From Myxococcus dinghuensis (lineage in GTDB: Bacteria > Myxococcota > Myxococcia > Myxococcales > Myxococcaceae), in contig NZ_JAKCFB010000003.1 in assembly GCF_024198235.1 (NCBI RefSeq), positions 1-64,000 on the forward strand: 64,000 nt of DNA, given 5' to 3'. Both the position numbers and the translations under genes were made by a program. Under the pieces are notes generated by a model. The model was not told the origin of the DNA and made no database searches. It saw only the letters and a program-made list of their open reading frames with translations. Below, one piece after another: positions 7,818 to 16,700 of the stretch (position 1 is its first letter; every line of letters begins with the position of its first letter).

Positions 7818-10094
7818 TCAGCGGTATCGAAGTTTTTCGGGACAGGGAGGCAGCGGGTCGAGACACCGGGGCAGCCGCACGGTGACGAGCGTGCCGTCTT
7901 GCTCGGACGAGCGCACCCGCAGGCGGCCCCCGTGCGCGTCCACGATGTGCTTCACGATGAACAGTCCGAGCCCCAGGCCCCGCCCGTCGCGGGCGTCCAG
8001 CCGCTCCGCGCGCTTCATCGGCTCGAACAGGCGCGGCACCAGCTCCGCGGGGATGGGGGCGCCCATGTTGTGCACGCACAGCGACACCGCGCCCCGCGTC
8101 CCATGCGTGCGCACGAGCACCGGACACGGCTCCGGGCTGTAGTTGATGGCGTTGCTCACCAGGTTGGTGATGACCTGCGCCAGCCGGTCCGGGTCCCACG
8201 AGCCCGCGCCGTCCCCCAGGCAGACCAGGTCCAACTGCCGCTCGGGATACGCCAGCCGCACCTCGTCCACCACCTGCCGCGTCAGCTCGTGCAGGTCCAG
8301 GGGACGCGGCTGCATGGGGATGCCGCCGCCCAGCCGCGCCTGCGTGAAGTCCAGCACGTCACGCAGCATCCGCGTGGCGCGCTCGGCGCTGGAGAGGATG
8401 CGGCCCAGCACCTTGCGCTGGCGCTCGTCCAGGTCCTCGCGCCGCAGGAGCGTGGTGGAGGCCATGGTGATGGCGGAGATGGGGTTGCGCAGGTCGTGCC
8501 CCACGATGCCGATGAGCAGCTGCTCGAACTCCGCGCGGCGGCGCGCCTCCTGCTCCACGGAGCGCCGCTCGGTGACGTCGTGCATGGCGCCCACCATGCG
8601 CGTGGCGAGCCCCCGCGCGTCGCGAATCACCTGCCCGCGGTCCTCGATGACCGCCCAGGAGCCGTCGCCGCGCTGGAAGCGGTACTCGTCGTGCCAGTAG
8701 TCCTCGCCCCGCTCCAGGACCTCCTGGATGTCGCGCGCGACGCGCTCGCGGTCATCCGCGTGGATGTGGCGTGTCCACCAGTCGACATCCATCGACCCCG
8801 GGACCGGCCCCAGCCGGAACTGCTGCGCGGCCAGGTCGCTCCATTCGATGCAGCCGGTGGCCAGGTTCCAGTCGTAGATGACGTCGCGCGTGGCGCGCGT
8901 GGCCAGGCGGTAGCGCCGCTCCGACTGCCGCAGCACCTCCTCGGCGCGCCGGCGCTCGGTGATGTCCAGGGAGACGCCCGACACGCTCGTCACGCGCCCA
9001 TCCGCGCCCAGCTCCGGGGAGACGTAGGCCATGAACCACGAGCCCCCCAGCTCCATCTCCATGTTGAACGTCTCGCCGGCGCGAGCGCGGCGGGCCGCGT
9101 CCAGCAGGTCCGGCCGGTCCGCGTAGGCCTCGGAGGTGTGCAGGCCAATCATCGCCCCCGGCTTCACACCCATGGCCTCCAGGGCCTTGCCCTCGAACAA
9201 GGTGATGTAGCCCACCGCGTCCGTGGCCCACAGGACGACCGGCAGTTGCGTGATGACCCGGCGCAGGCGCTCGCGGGCCTCGTCGCGCTCGCGCTGGGCG
9301 CGGCGCGTCTCGGTGACGTCCGTGGAGATGCCACACACGGCGGAGGGCAGCCCATCCTCTCCAGGCAGGGGGAACTTGAGCGACTGGTAGGTGTGCCAGC
9401 CATCCGTCCACGACACGTGCTCGTCGGACTCCCACGGCTGCCGCGTCTCGAACACGCGTCGGTCGTTGGCCGCGAAGACCCGCGCCACCTCCAGGGAGAA
9501 CAACTCGAAGTCGGTGTGGCCCACCACGTCGGGGCCACGCAGGCCGGTGTTCCGCTCGAAGGCGCGGTTGACGAACAAGTACCGGCCGGCCAGGTCCTTC
9601 GCGTAGATGGCGACGGGCGCGTGGTCCAGGATGTCGTGGAGCTTGGACTCGGTGGCGTGCAACGTCCGCGCGTGCTCACGGGCATGGTGCGTCACCGCGG
9701 CGGCGATGCTCGCGTCGATGGCGTGGTTGAGCGCGCGCAGGCCGCGGAAGTCCGGTGACCAACCCACCTCCTCGAGCACCTCGAGGACGACGTCGCGGAG
9801 GAGGCCGTACTCGCGCACCACCACGTCGATGTCCGTGCCCGCCCGGAAGCGCCCGACCCCGTGCCCTCCACCGAGCGCACGTGACGTCGGGTGCTCGGAC
9901 GTGTCGGACAGCAGGCGCAGGCCGTGCACCACCGCGTCCACCCACTCCAGGGAGCCCGGCGCGGGCTCCGCGTCGCGCGGCGGGCCGTCCTCCCCCGTGC
10001 CTCCCGTCCGTGCCTCCCAGCGGCGGGCGATGTCCTCCCGGCGAGCCGCCAGCAGCTCCGACAGCGAACAGGGAGGCACGGGACATGGCGTCAT
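7818..10094 (-). CDS. Cytoplasmic hybrid-less sensor histidine kinase with three PAS domains
   Basis: A 758-residue protein. The ATG at 10094 has AGGAGG about 8 bases upstream; the longer open frame beyond it is not coding-like. The N-terminus (LLAARREDIARRWEAR, later VVREYGLLRDVVLEVLEEVG) resembles an RsbR-type N-terminal helical domain. Three PAS/PAC units follow: about 165-285 (IYAKDLAGRYLFVNRAFE), 295-405 (ATDAVGYITLFEGKALEAMG) and 415-540 (a PAS_3 type with WWTRHIHADDRERV and YRFQRGDGSW). Next comes a HisKA domain with the phospho-acceptor His in IVGHDLRNPIS, then an HATPase domain with an N-box (ITNLVSNAINYS) and a G2 box (GRGLGLGLFIVKHIV). No receiver domain and no membrane helix are present, so it is a soluble sensor whose response regulator lies elsewhere. 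Confidence 0.92.
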   Translation of the reverse strand: MTPCPVPPCSLSELLAARREDIARRWEARTGGTGEDGPPRDAEPAPGSLEWVDAVVHGLRLLSDTSEHPTSRALGGGHGVGRFRAGTDIDVVVREYGLLRDVVLEVLEEVGWSPDFRGLRALNHAIDASIAAAVTHHAREHARTLHATESKLHDILDHAPVAIYAKDLAGRYLFVNRAFERNTGLRGPDVVGHTDFELFSLEVARVFAANDRRVFETRQPWESDEHVSWTDGWHTYQSLKFPLPGEDGLPSAVCGISTDVTETRRAQRERDEARERLRRVITQLPVVLWATDAVGYITLFEGKALEAMGVKPGAMIGLHTSEAYADRPDLLDAARRARAGETFNMEMELGGSWFMAYVSPELGADGRVTSVSGVSLDITERRRAEEVLRQSERRYRLATRATRDVIYDWNLATGCIEWSDLAAQQFRLGPVPGSMDVDWWTRHIHADDRERVARDIQEVLERGEDYWHDEYRFQRGDGSWAVIEDRGQVIRDARGLATRMVGAMHDVTERRSVEQEARRRAEFEQLLIGIVGHDLRNPISAITMASTTLLRREDLDERQRKVLGRILSSAERATRMLRDVLDFTQARLGGGIPMQPRPLDLHELTRQVVDEVRLAYPERQLDLVCLGDGAGSWDPDRLAQVITNLVSNAINYSPEPCPVLVRTHGTRGAVSLCVHNMGAPIPAELVPRLFEPMKRAERLDARDGRGLGLGLFIVKHIVDAHGGRLRVRSSEQDGTLVTVRLPRCLDPLPPCPEKLRYR

Positions 10095-10321
10095 GACGCC
10101 CTCCTCCCGAGCACGGACCGCCCCCGAGCCTCCTCCCCCGCCATGGGCTCCCCCGCCGCCGGCTGCCTGCCCATGCCCGCCGGCTCCGCTCTTGTCGGCA
10201 TGACCGTCACATGATTGGGATACGTCTCCTCGCGCGTCGAGGCTCCCCGCTCCCGAGTGCCGCCCGCGCGAAGCCCCGCACAGGGGGCGGGCACCAGGAC
10301 GCCGCGTGTCCCGTCCGGCGC

Positions 10322-10816
10322 TCACCGCGCGCAGGCCACGGGCGAGCATGCGCCCCACATGCCATGCCGAGCGCTCCTCGCCCGGACCTCCAGCGCCTGG
10401 AACTCGGCCCTGCGCGCGCTCCCGGCGGGCGGGACATGGAGCACGCAGGCGAGGCCCCGCTCCACCAGGAGCGAGTTCACCTCCTGCCCGTCCACCCAGA
10501 CATAGGCGAGTCGCCGACCGAAGCGGTCCTCGCAGGCCTCCCCGTCGACGAGCGTCACCCCGCGCCCCTCGACGAGGCGGCGGTTGAAGGCCCGGGCCTC
10601 CGCGCCGAAACAGTCCGCGTGCCCGCCCGTCGTCTCCGGCGCGTCCGCGAGCAGGTAGCGCACGCGCTCGCCCCCTTCGAGGACGAGGGTGTCTCCGTCG
10701 ATGACCTCCACCACGCGCCCCGTCGTGGGGCCACAGGCGCCCTCCACCGCTCCGCCGCAGGCCGCGACCAGGAGCCCCAGTCCCACGACGCCCGCCTGCC
10801 GCCTCAGGGTGAGCAC
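10322..10816 (-). CDS. Thermonuclease (SNase-like) lipoprotein
   Basis: A 164-residue protein starting at a GTG (10816) inside the end of the upstream LTD gene (13-base overlap), which suggests translational coupling. The N-terminal signal ends in a lipobox (LLVAAC, then GG). The SNase fold is clear: GRVVEVIDGDTLVLEGG, the Arg and Asp/Glu of RVRYLLADAPET, and DRFGRRLAYVWVDGQEVNSLLVERGLA near the C-terminus. These cover the Arg, Asp, Glu and Arg positions used for calcium-dependent phosphodiester cleavage in staphylococcal nuclease. Several Cys residues may form disulfides. It is inferred to be a lipid-anchored nuclease in the outer or inner envelope. Its operon partners also carry DNA-associated domains (HhH, LTD), so it may cut extracellular DNA. 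Confidence 0.88.
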   Translation of the reverse strand: MLTLRRQAGVVGLGLLVAACGGAVEGACGPTTGRVVEVIDGDTLVLEGGERVRYLLADAPETTGGHADCFGAEARAFNRRLVEGRGVTLVDGEACEDRFGRRLAYVWVDGQEVNSLLVERGLACVLHVPPAGSARRAEFQALEVRARSARHGMWGACSPVACAR

Positions 10817-12678
10817 GGGCGGTTCTCCAGTCCCGGCGTCCCCCGGTCTCCCAGGCCATAGCGCACGGCGAGGGGCGTGAGGCAGGCGCTGCCCGGGACG
10901 TCGTTGCGCACGGGGTCGCTGTACGCGGGCGCCACCTGCCACGACTGTCCCGCCTTCGCCGCGGTGCTCCACCCGAGCGCATCCAACTCCCGTCCCTCCA
11001 CCGACAGCCGCAGGACATGGGGGCCCGCGTCGTTCGGAAGGATGAAGGAGAATGTCCCCAGGACCGAGGGCAGTCCTCCGTTGAGCGCCGTGTCCGCGCT
11101 GCGCGCCAGCACGGCCCGGGCGCCAGCGCGCACCGTCAGGCACAGCGGCGACTCCAGCACCGAGCGGGCCCCGCTCTCGTTCGACAGGGCGACGCCGTTG
11201 AGGTCCACGTCGCGCAGGGCGAGGACCTCGACCCACTCGCCCACCACGTCCGCCACCGCGCTCGGGTCCGCCATCCACTCCGTCAACGCCACCGAGCCCA
11301 CGTCCGGGACACGCCGGGCCCGGGGCTTCCCGGTGACGCGGTCGACGCAGGAGGTATCAGGCCCCGCGTCGACACCGCCCGCATCCGCGCCGCCATCCCG
11401 CGTCCCGGCATCCATGCCGCCGTCCGGCGCGCTGCCCGCGTCCGCGCTCCCCGCGGAGCACGCGGTGTTGGGCAGGCCGGGAGTGCCCAGGTTCCCCCGC
11501 GTGCCATATCCCAGCGAGGCCCGACACCAGGCCTCCGGCGCGTCGTTCGCGGAGGAGGTCGCCCGCTCCGGAGCGACCTGCGTCGCCACGCCCTCCACCG
11601 CCGGTCCATAGGTCACCGCGTCGAGGACCTCCTCCCCCGCGCGCACCGACACCACGCCCCCCGCGTTGCGCAGGTCCATCCCGAACGTGGCCAGCGGCGC
11701 GGGCAGCCCACCGTTGAGCACCGCGTCCAGCTTCCGGGCCAGGAGCGCGTGGCCCCCCGCCGGGATGGACAGACACTGCTCGCGCTTCAGCGTCGTCCCG
11801 GAGGAGCTGTCGGTCGCCAGGGTCAGCCCATTGAGGTCCATCGCCTCCAGGGCCAGGACCTCCACCCACTCGCCCAGGGTGTCGTCGCCGAGGGGGTTCG
11901 CCATCACCTCCGTGAGGACCAGCGCCCCAGGCCGAGGCCTGCGCACCGCCCGGGGTGTCCGCTCACCAGCGGGAAGGCACGTCTCCACGACCCCGGCGTC
12001 CACGCCCGCGTCCACACCGCCATCCTGGCCGCCGGGCGAGGAGGGCACCGTCGTCCCGCAGGGCGCGTTCGGCTCGCCCGGGCTGCCTCGGAACGCCCCC
12101 GTGCTCCCCGCATCCGGCGCGTCGCACCAGCGCGACAGGTCGTCGTTCCCCGCCGAGTCGGGCACCAGCCTCCCGTCATAGCCTCGGGCCACGCCGCTGC
12201 GTCCCGGCGCGGCGAGCGGGACCTCGTCGATGACCCGGTCCCCACAGCGCAGCCCCACCGCCCCCGACGTGTTGCCCAGCGCCCCCAGCGCGCTCCCATA
12301 CGAGAGGTCGACGTGCGCGGGCAGCGCGCCGTCGCGCACGTCCCCCAGCACCAGGTAGTCCCGCGGAGCCATCGACAACGGCTCCAGGAACAGGAAGCCC
12401 TTCTCCTGTGAACCGTCCGCGCGCGCCGCGTAGAGCAGCAGCCCCTCCAGCTCCACCGCCGCATGGGTGGGGTTGTGGAGCTCCACGTACTCCCGACCCG
12501 TGTCCGTCCCCTCCGGGTCGTTGAGGTACTCGGAGATGACGACGTCCCCGCTCCGGACAGCCGCGCAGGCCTCGTCCTCCCACGCCTCGGACGGCGCGCC
12601 CCCACACGCCACCAACGCCCAGCCCAACACCACCGCCCCCACGCCACCCCCACGCCCCACGTCCGCCTCCTTCCCCAT
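10804..12678 (-). CDS. Lipoprotein with three lamin-tail domains
   Basis: A 624-residue protein from the ATG at 12678. The signal peptide ends in WALVAC with Cys25 as the lipid site. Three repeats of a lamin-tail (LTD)-like beta domain follow, at about residues 37-165, 255-385 and 465-600. Each has an ISEYLND / LTEVMANP / LTEWMADP opening, then a GREYVELHN or GEWVEVLAL strand, a DLNGL / LEGLLLY strand, a late G(D/T)F strand and a closing GTPGL.N.. motif. The linkers are Asp/Ala/Gly-rich (GGVDAGVDAGV), a style common in myxobacterial secreted proteins. Family knowledge: bacterial LTDs are often fused to, or encoded beside, secreted nucleases and ComEC-like proteins. Here a thermonuclease gene overlaps its 3' end, and an HhH-barrel gene ends 19 bases before its start. 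Confidence 0.85.
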   Translation of the reverse strand: MGKEADVGRGGGVGAVVLGWALVACGGAPSEAWEDEACAAVRSGDVVISEYLNDPEGTDTGREYVELHNPTHAAVELEGLLLYAARADGSQEKGFLFLEPLSMAPRDYLVLGDVRDGALPAHVDLSYGSALGALGNTSGAVGLRCGDRVIDEVPLAAPGRSGVARGYDGRLVPDSAGNDDLSRWCDAPDAGSTGAFRGSPGEPNAPCGTTVPSSPGGQDGGVDAGVDAGVVETCLPAGERTPRAVRRPRPGALVLTEVMANPLGDDTLGEWVEVLALEAMDLNGLTLATDSSSGTTLKREQCLSIPAGGHALLARKLDAVLNGGLPAPLATFGMDLRNAGGVVSVRAGEEVLDAVTYGPAVEGVATQVAPERATSSANDAPEAWCRASLGYGTRGNLGTPGLPNTACSAGSADAGSAPDGGMDAGTRDGGADAGGVDAGPDTSCVDRVTGKPRARRVPDVGSVALTEWMADPSAVADVVGEWVEVLALRDVDLNGVALSNESGARSVLESPLCLTVRAGARAVLARSADTALNGGLPSVLGTFSFILPNDAGPHVLRLSVEGRELDALGWSTAAKAGQSWQVAPAYSDPVRNDVPGSACLTPLAVRYGLGDRGTPGLENRPCSP

Positions 12679-12697
12679 CGACCCCGCCCACCCCGCG

Positions 12698-14827
12698 TCA
12701 GAGGCGGGTCTCCACTTCCAACCGGAACAGGTGCCGCGGCGCATCCGGCGCCACCCGGGCGCCTCGCGCGTCCTTCAGGTCCACGACCCACGCGTACCGC
12801 CCCCGCAGCGTCACGGCGTCATGCATCGCCCAGCTCGCGTCCACCGTGGTGCGCACCTCCTGCCGGAGCCGCGTGCGCTCGGAGAGGTCCTCGTCCTTCC
12901 AGGCCACGCGCCCGGACAGCCGCAGCGCCTCCACGGGACGGAGGCGGACTTCGGCCACCGCGCGCGCATCCTGCCGGGGGCTCGCGGCGCCAGCCTCGAC
13001 CCCGCGCGAATGTCCGTAGCCGAAGGCCAGGACCACCTGCTCGCTCAGCACGGAGCGGACCCGCAGCGCCGCGCCGTAGCGGCTCCCGCCCGCACACGCC
13101 TCGGAGACCTCCTCCACGGAGTCCCCCGCCTCCGTGTCGCAGGCGCGTCCCGGGCGCAGCCCCGACTCCCGCGCGTCCACCTGGAGCGAGGGCTGGAAGC
13201 CCTCCCACGCGAGCCAGTCCGCGCGGGCGGAGCCACGCACGTGGGCCCTGCCCGCCGTGCCCGCCACCGCGCCGTCCGAGGGCAACGTCCACGCATCCAC
13301 CTGTCCCCGCAGCCTCCACGCGCCCCTCACCCGGTGCAGAGACCGGACACGCGCCCCCAGCTCGTTGCGCACGCGCATCCCGTCCAACAGGTCCGGTCCG
13401 GAGGTCGCCCCGCTGTAGGGATTGGCGAAGCCCCGGCTGTAGTAGCGCAGCGACAGCTCCCACTCCTGCTCGCGACCGGACACCACGGTGCGCTGGAACA
13501 AGGCCCAGCCCCCACCGCCCCCCGCCGAGACATCGAAGCTCCGAGCCGCCTCGAGGAAGAGGTCCAGCGCGCCGACACCCCAGGCCGCGTCCGCGCCCAC
13601 CGCGCCGAAGCCGCCTCCCGACGGGTAGCGCGCCCCCGGTCCGAAGTCGAGCCGCGCCCCCGGGACGGACCACACCGGCCGCGCGGTCCAGCCCGTCACC
13701 CCGACCTGCGCGCGCGAGGAGAAGGCCCACCTCGCGTGCCCTCCTCCCGCCCATTCATCGAACACGCCGGGCAGCGTGCGCGCCCGGAGCCGCTCCGCGC
13801 GACCGTGGCCGACGGGCACGAGCACCTCCGGCGCCGCGCAGTCGCCGCCAGGGCCTCCACACGTGGACAGGTCCCTCAAGGCGGACTTCACGAGCCCACG
13901 CGACTGGTACGAACCGAACCCCGTGAGCGCCAGCACCTGCCCGTCCCCCAACGGCACGCGCAGGGTGCCCGCCACGCCACGGAAGCCCTCGTCCCAGCGA
14001 TGGTCGGGCGTCACGTCCGCGGCCCCCGCCCCGGCCTCGCATCCGGTCCCCGCGACGAGACAGGCCTGCTCCAGCGCGGCCGGCGGGCGCAGGGCGTCGT
14101 CGGGGATGAAGCCCTCGGGAGCCGGCAGCGCCGTCGTGTCCAGCGTCAGGCGCTGACCGAACCCCAGCCGGTACGTCCCCAGCAGCACCGACGCGTGCGC
14201 CCCCTCCCATCGCACGTGGAGCTTGGGCACCCCCCACCCCGCACCGGGCGCGTCGACCACGAGCGACCGGAGCCGCGCGTCGCGGCGGACCTCCCCCAGC
14301 CGCCGACGCGCCCGCGACACGACGACGCCCACGCTCAACCCGAGCGGCCCCCGCGCCCGCGCCTGCAACGAAACGGGCGGCACCAGCACGTCCGACAGCG
14401 CGAAGTCCGTCACCAGCCGCGCGGTCCCCGTCACCGAGTCGCGCGCCCCGCGCACGAGGAATGGCGCGAGCCGGACGCGCTCGTCCTCGCTCAACAGCGC
14501 CGCCTCGCCCCGCGCCTCGCGCCCGCGCAGCCGCGCGTCCACGTCCGCATACGTCAGGCCGGGGAGCGCGTGGAGCGAGGCCCGCGTCGCCCGCTCCAGG
14601 TCCACGCCCGCCCCACGCAGCGTCAGCAGCGCGCCCAGCGTCTCCGCCGAAATCGCGCCGTCCTCCAGCAGCGCGACGAGCTCCAGCTCCTCCGCCGCCT
14701 CCGGCTCCACCTCGTACGACGCGGCCCCCGCGGGCGACACCCCCACGAGCCAGCCCACCCACCACCCCAACACGCCACCCCAGAAGGACCCGGACACGCG
14801 GCGCCGCCTCTGCACGCCGGAGACCAC
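12698..14827 (-). CDS. HhH-domain outer-membrane beta-barrel-like protein
   Basis: A 709-residue protein starting at GTG 14827 with AGGGA upstream. A hydrophobic signal peptide runs to about residue 35 (GVLGWWVGWLVGVSPAGAAS). Residues about 40-105 look like tandem helix-hairpin-helix units (LELVALLEDGAISAETLGALL and LHALPGLTYADVDARL), as in ComEA-type DNA-binding proteins. The remaining 600 residues are long alternating strands with many Arg, Gly, Trp and Tyr (YRLGFGQRLTLDTT, SLRYYSRGFANPYSG) and end in LFRLEVETRL. This suggests a beta-barrel with a terminal membrane strand. It is the first gene of a three-gene unit with the LTD lipoprotein and thermonuclease. A role in surface DNA binding or uptake is inference from this context; a barrel of other function is possible. 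Confidence 0.72.
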   Translation of the reverse strand: MVSGVQRRRRVSGSFWGGVLGWWVGWLVGVSPAGAASYEVEPEAAEELELVALLEDGAISAETLGALLTLRGAGVDLERATRASLHALPGLTYADVDARLRGREARGEAALLSEDERVRLAPFLVRGARDSVTGTARLVTDFALSDVLVPPVSLQARARGPLGLSVGVVVSRARRRLGEVRRDARLRSLVVDAPGAGWGVPKLHVRWEGAHASVLLGTYRLGFGQRLTLDTTALPAPEGFIPDDALRPPAALEQACLVAGTGCEAGAGAADVTPDHRWDEGFRGVAGTLRVPLGDGQVLALTGFGSYQSRGLVKSALRDLSTCGGPGGDCAAPEVLVPVGHGRAERLRARTLPGVFDEWAGGGHARWAFSSRAQVGVTGWTARPVWSVPGARLDFGPGARYPSGGGFGAVGADAAWGVGALDLFLEAARSFDVSAGGGGGWALFQRTVVSGREQEWELSLRYYSRGFANPYSGATSGPDLLDGMRVRNELGARVRSLHRVRGAWRLRGQVDAWTLPSDGAVAGTAGRAHVRGSARADWLAWEGFQPSLQVDARESGLRPGRACDTEAGDSVEEVSEACAGGSRYGAALRVRSVLSEQVVLAFGYGHSRGVEAGAASPRQDARAVAEVRLRPVEALRLSGRVAWKDEDLSERTRLRQEVRTTVDASWAMHDAVTLRGRYAWVVDLKDARGARVAPDAPRHLFRLEVETRL

Positions 14828-14919
14828 CGTTCCCTACAGGCGACACCCCGTCACGCGCCGTCCGCCACCAGGACGCGCCGTCCACGCACGGGACGCGCAG
14901 CCACCGGAACGCAACCGCG

Positions 14920-15111
14920 TCACACCTGCACGAGGTGCGGGTCCGCCAGCAGCAGCTCCTCCGCCACCGAGCGCGCCGCCACCATCTGCGCCTGCGCGGC
15001 CATCAGCCGCAGCCGGGCCTCCTCACTGCCATCCAGCGAGGCCCTCGCGGCGCGCACGTCCTCCTCCGTGGTCAGCAGCAGCGCACAGAGGTTCAAGCGG
15101 TTCAGTTCCAT
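14920..15111 (-). CDS. Small conserved-looking protein, unknown function
   Basis: A 63-residue helical protein with no Cys except one near the start (NLCALLL). The sequence is well behaved: balanced charge, the EEDVRAARASLDGSEEARLRLMAAQ helix split in two, and a hydrophobic end (LLLADPHLVQV). A GGGAG lies about 9 bases before the ATG. It stands 92 bases upstream of the HhH-barrel gene on the same strand, so it might share its transcript. I do not recognise a family. Codon use fits the local genes, which makes it more likely real than a chance frame. Confidence 0.6.
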   Translation of the reverse strand: MELNRLNLCALLLTTEEDVRAARASLDGSEEARLRLMAAQAQMVAARSVAEELLLADPHLVQV

Positions 15112-15343
15112 CCACGACGCTCCCGCAGCGGCCCCGGCCCTTCTCTCCTCTCATGGAAAGCACGCGAAGGCACCTCGGCAATTTCCTGGATTTCACTGCA
15201 TTCCAGGGGCCAACCCTTCACGCCGCGGCTGGCGCCTGGCGCGCGCTCGGCCGCCCGCCAGGGCATGTGCGCCGGGGAACCACCGGGCGCGGCGCCCCCC
15301 GCGTCAGCGTGGGGCCCGGCCATGTATGCTGGGGCGAGCATCC

Positions 15344-16117
15344 ATGGGCCACGTCCACATCGTCAGGGACCTTCCCTCCCCGCAGGAGGGCATCTACCGC
15401 ACCGTGCGCATCTACACGCCGGATGCGTATGACGCGATGCCCTGGCATCGCTTCCCCGTGCTCTACATGCACGACGGGCAGAACGTCTTCGCGCATCCGG
15501 AGTCGGCCCTGTTCGACACGTGGTGCGCGAACCTCGCGCTGGAGCAGGGCGTGGACCACGGCCACCTGGAGCCGTGGATCATCGTCGCGGTGGACTCCGG
15601 GACGGGCCGGCTCCAGGAGTACTCCCCCTGGGAGGAGCCCCGGACGCAGGCGAAGGCCCGGGGCGAGGCCTACGGTCGCTTCCTGGTGGAGCACCTCAAG
15701 CCCCAGGTGGACCTGAACTACCGCACGCGCACGGAGCCGCAGTGGACGGGGGCCATGGGCTCCTCGCTGGGCGGGCTCATGTCGCTGTACCTGGGCCACC
15801 GCTACCCCGGCGTGTTCGGCCGCATCGGCGCGCTGTCCCCCACCGTCATGTGGGGCGACGGCCGGCTGTTCTCCGAGTGGATGGCCCACAGCCGCCGCTG
15901 GACGCGCATCTACCTGGACGCCGGCGCGCAGGAGTTCATCCACGCGGACGGCGTGCCGCTCGACTACGGCCGCGCCACGCGCGCCTTCTACGACCACCTC
16001 AAGACGCTGGGCTACGCGGACCACGAGGTGTCGCTCGTGCTGGAGCCGGGCGGCGAGCACCACGAGCGGGACTGGCAGCGTCGGCTCCCGCAGGCGATGC
16101 GCTGGCTGCTGGCGTGA
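15344..16117 (+). CDS. Alpha/beta-hydrolase esterase (putative esterase / COG2382-2819 type)
   Basis: A 257-residue cytoplasmic hydrolase with no signal peptide. The ATG at 15344 follows GGGGCGAG. Motifs: RTVRIYTPDAYD and RFPVLYMHDGQNVF (the oxyanion-region His-Asp-Gly), the nucleophile elbow MGSSLGGLMSLYLG with the catalytic Ser, a late acidic turn around IYLDAGAQE, and the His in GGEHHERDWQRRL. This is the pattern of the Fes/esterase-D-like putative esterase family. The likely reaction is hydrolysis of carboxyl esters; the substrate is unknown. It is followed after 10 bases by a DUF2378 gene on the same strand, so the two may be co-transcribed. Confidence 0.85.
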   Translation: MGHVHIVRDLPSPQEGIYRTVRIYTPDAYDAMPWHRFPVLYMHDGQNVFAHPESALFDTWCANLALEQGVDHGHLEPWIIVAVDSGTGRLQEYSPWEEPRTQAKARGEAYGRFLVEHLKPQVDLNYRTRTEPQWTGAMGSSLGGLMSLYLGHRYPGVFGRIGALSPTVMWGDGRLFSEWMAHSRRWTRIYLDAGAQEFIHADGVPLDYGRATRAFYDHLKTLGYADHEVSLVLEPGGEHHERDWQRRLPQAMRWLLA

Positions 16118-16127
16118 GACGGTCGCC

Positions 16128-16700
16128 GTGAAGTCCCCCCAGGACCTCCCGCTGGAGCACCGGTTCGTGTACGCGCAGGTCGTGGAGGGCCTGCTCGAGC
16201 ACGGCTTGAACGGGCGCGTCTCCCCCCGGCTCAAGGCGCGGTTGAAGGAGGCGGGCGTGGACCTGGGCCGCCCGCTGCTGCCCACCTACCCCGTGCTGCT
16301 ATGGCTGCGCTGCCTCCACATCATCGTGGAGGAGACCTGGCCGGGCCTCCCACCGGAGCAGGCCTTCCCCCGGCTCGCCGCCGCGCACGTGGAGGGCTAT
16401 GGCCGCACGCTCATCGGCCGCGCCGTGTACGGCGTCATGCGCCTGCTCGGGCCCCGGCGGCTGGTGCTGCGGCTGCCGCAGACCTTGCGCGCCACGGACA
16501 ACTACACGCGGGTGGAGTTGACGGAGAAGGACCCGACCACGTTCGAGATGTGGATGAACTCCGCGCTGCCCTGCCCCGGCTACTCGGAGACGCTGTTCGA
16601 GAGCCTCCTGCGCGTGGGCGGCGCGGAGTCCCCGCGCGTCCTCATCCTCACCCAGGACGACGGGGAGACGAGGTACCTGCTCACGTGGAAGGAGCGTTGA
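16128..16700 (+). CDS. DUF2378 (TIGR02265) family protein
   Basis: A 190-residue soluble protein starting at GTG 16128, ten bases after the esterase stop. Segments that fit the myxobacterial DUF2378 family: an early VYAQVVEGLLEHGLNGRVSP stretch (split), a central LRCLHIIVEETWPGLPPEQAFPRLAAAHVEGYGRTLIGRA region, LRLPQTLRATDNYTRVELTEKDP, and a late ESLLRVGGAESPRVLI strand. The family is expanded in Myxococcales and has no established function; a fold like the heme NO-binding or PAS-like sensory domains has been suggested for related families, but I see no heme ligand here. The last 20 bases overlap the convergent ATP-grasp gene. Confidence 0.82.
   Translation: MKSPQDLPLEHRFVYAQVVEGLLEHGLNGRVSPRLKARLKEAGVDLGRPLLPTYPVLLWLRCLHIIVEETWPGLPPEQAFPRLAAAHVEGYGRTLIGRAVYGVMRLLGPRRLVLRLPQTLRATDNYTRVELTEKDPTTFEMWMNSALPCPGYSETLFESLLRVGGAESPRVLILTQDDGETRYLLTWKER

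Noticed and set aside
10095-11018. N-terminal extension of the histidine kinase
   Set aside because: It overlaps the thermonuclease and LTD genes in another frame and is Arg/Gly-rich with no domain; the ATG at 10094 has a strong ribosome site.
12467-15343. Plus-strand frame upstream of the esterase start
   Set aside because: It joins the esterase in frame but covers the HhH-barrel gene in reverse. The esterase family starts near 15344, with a ribosome site there.
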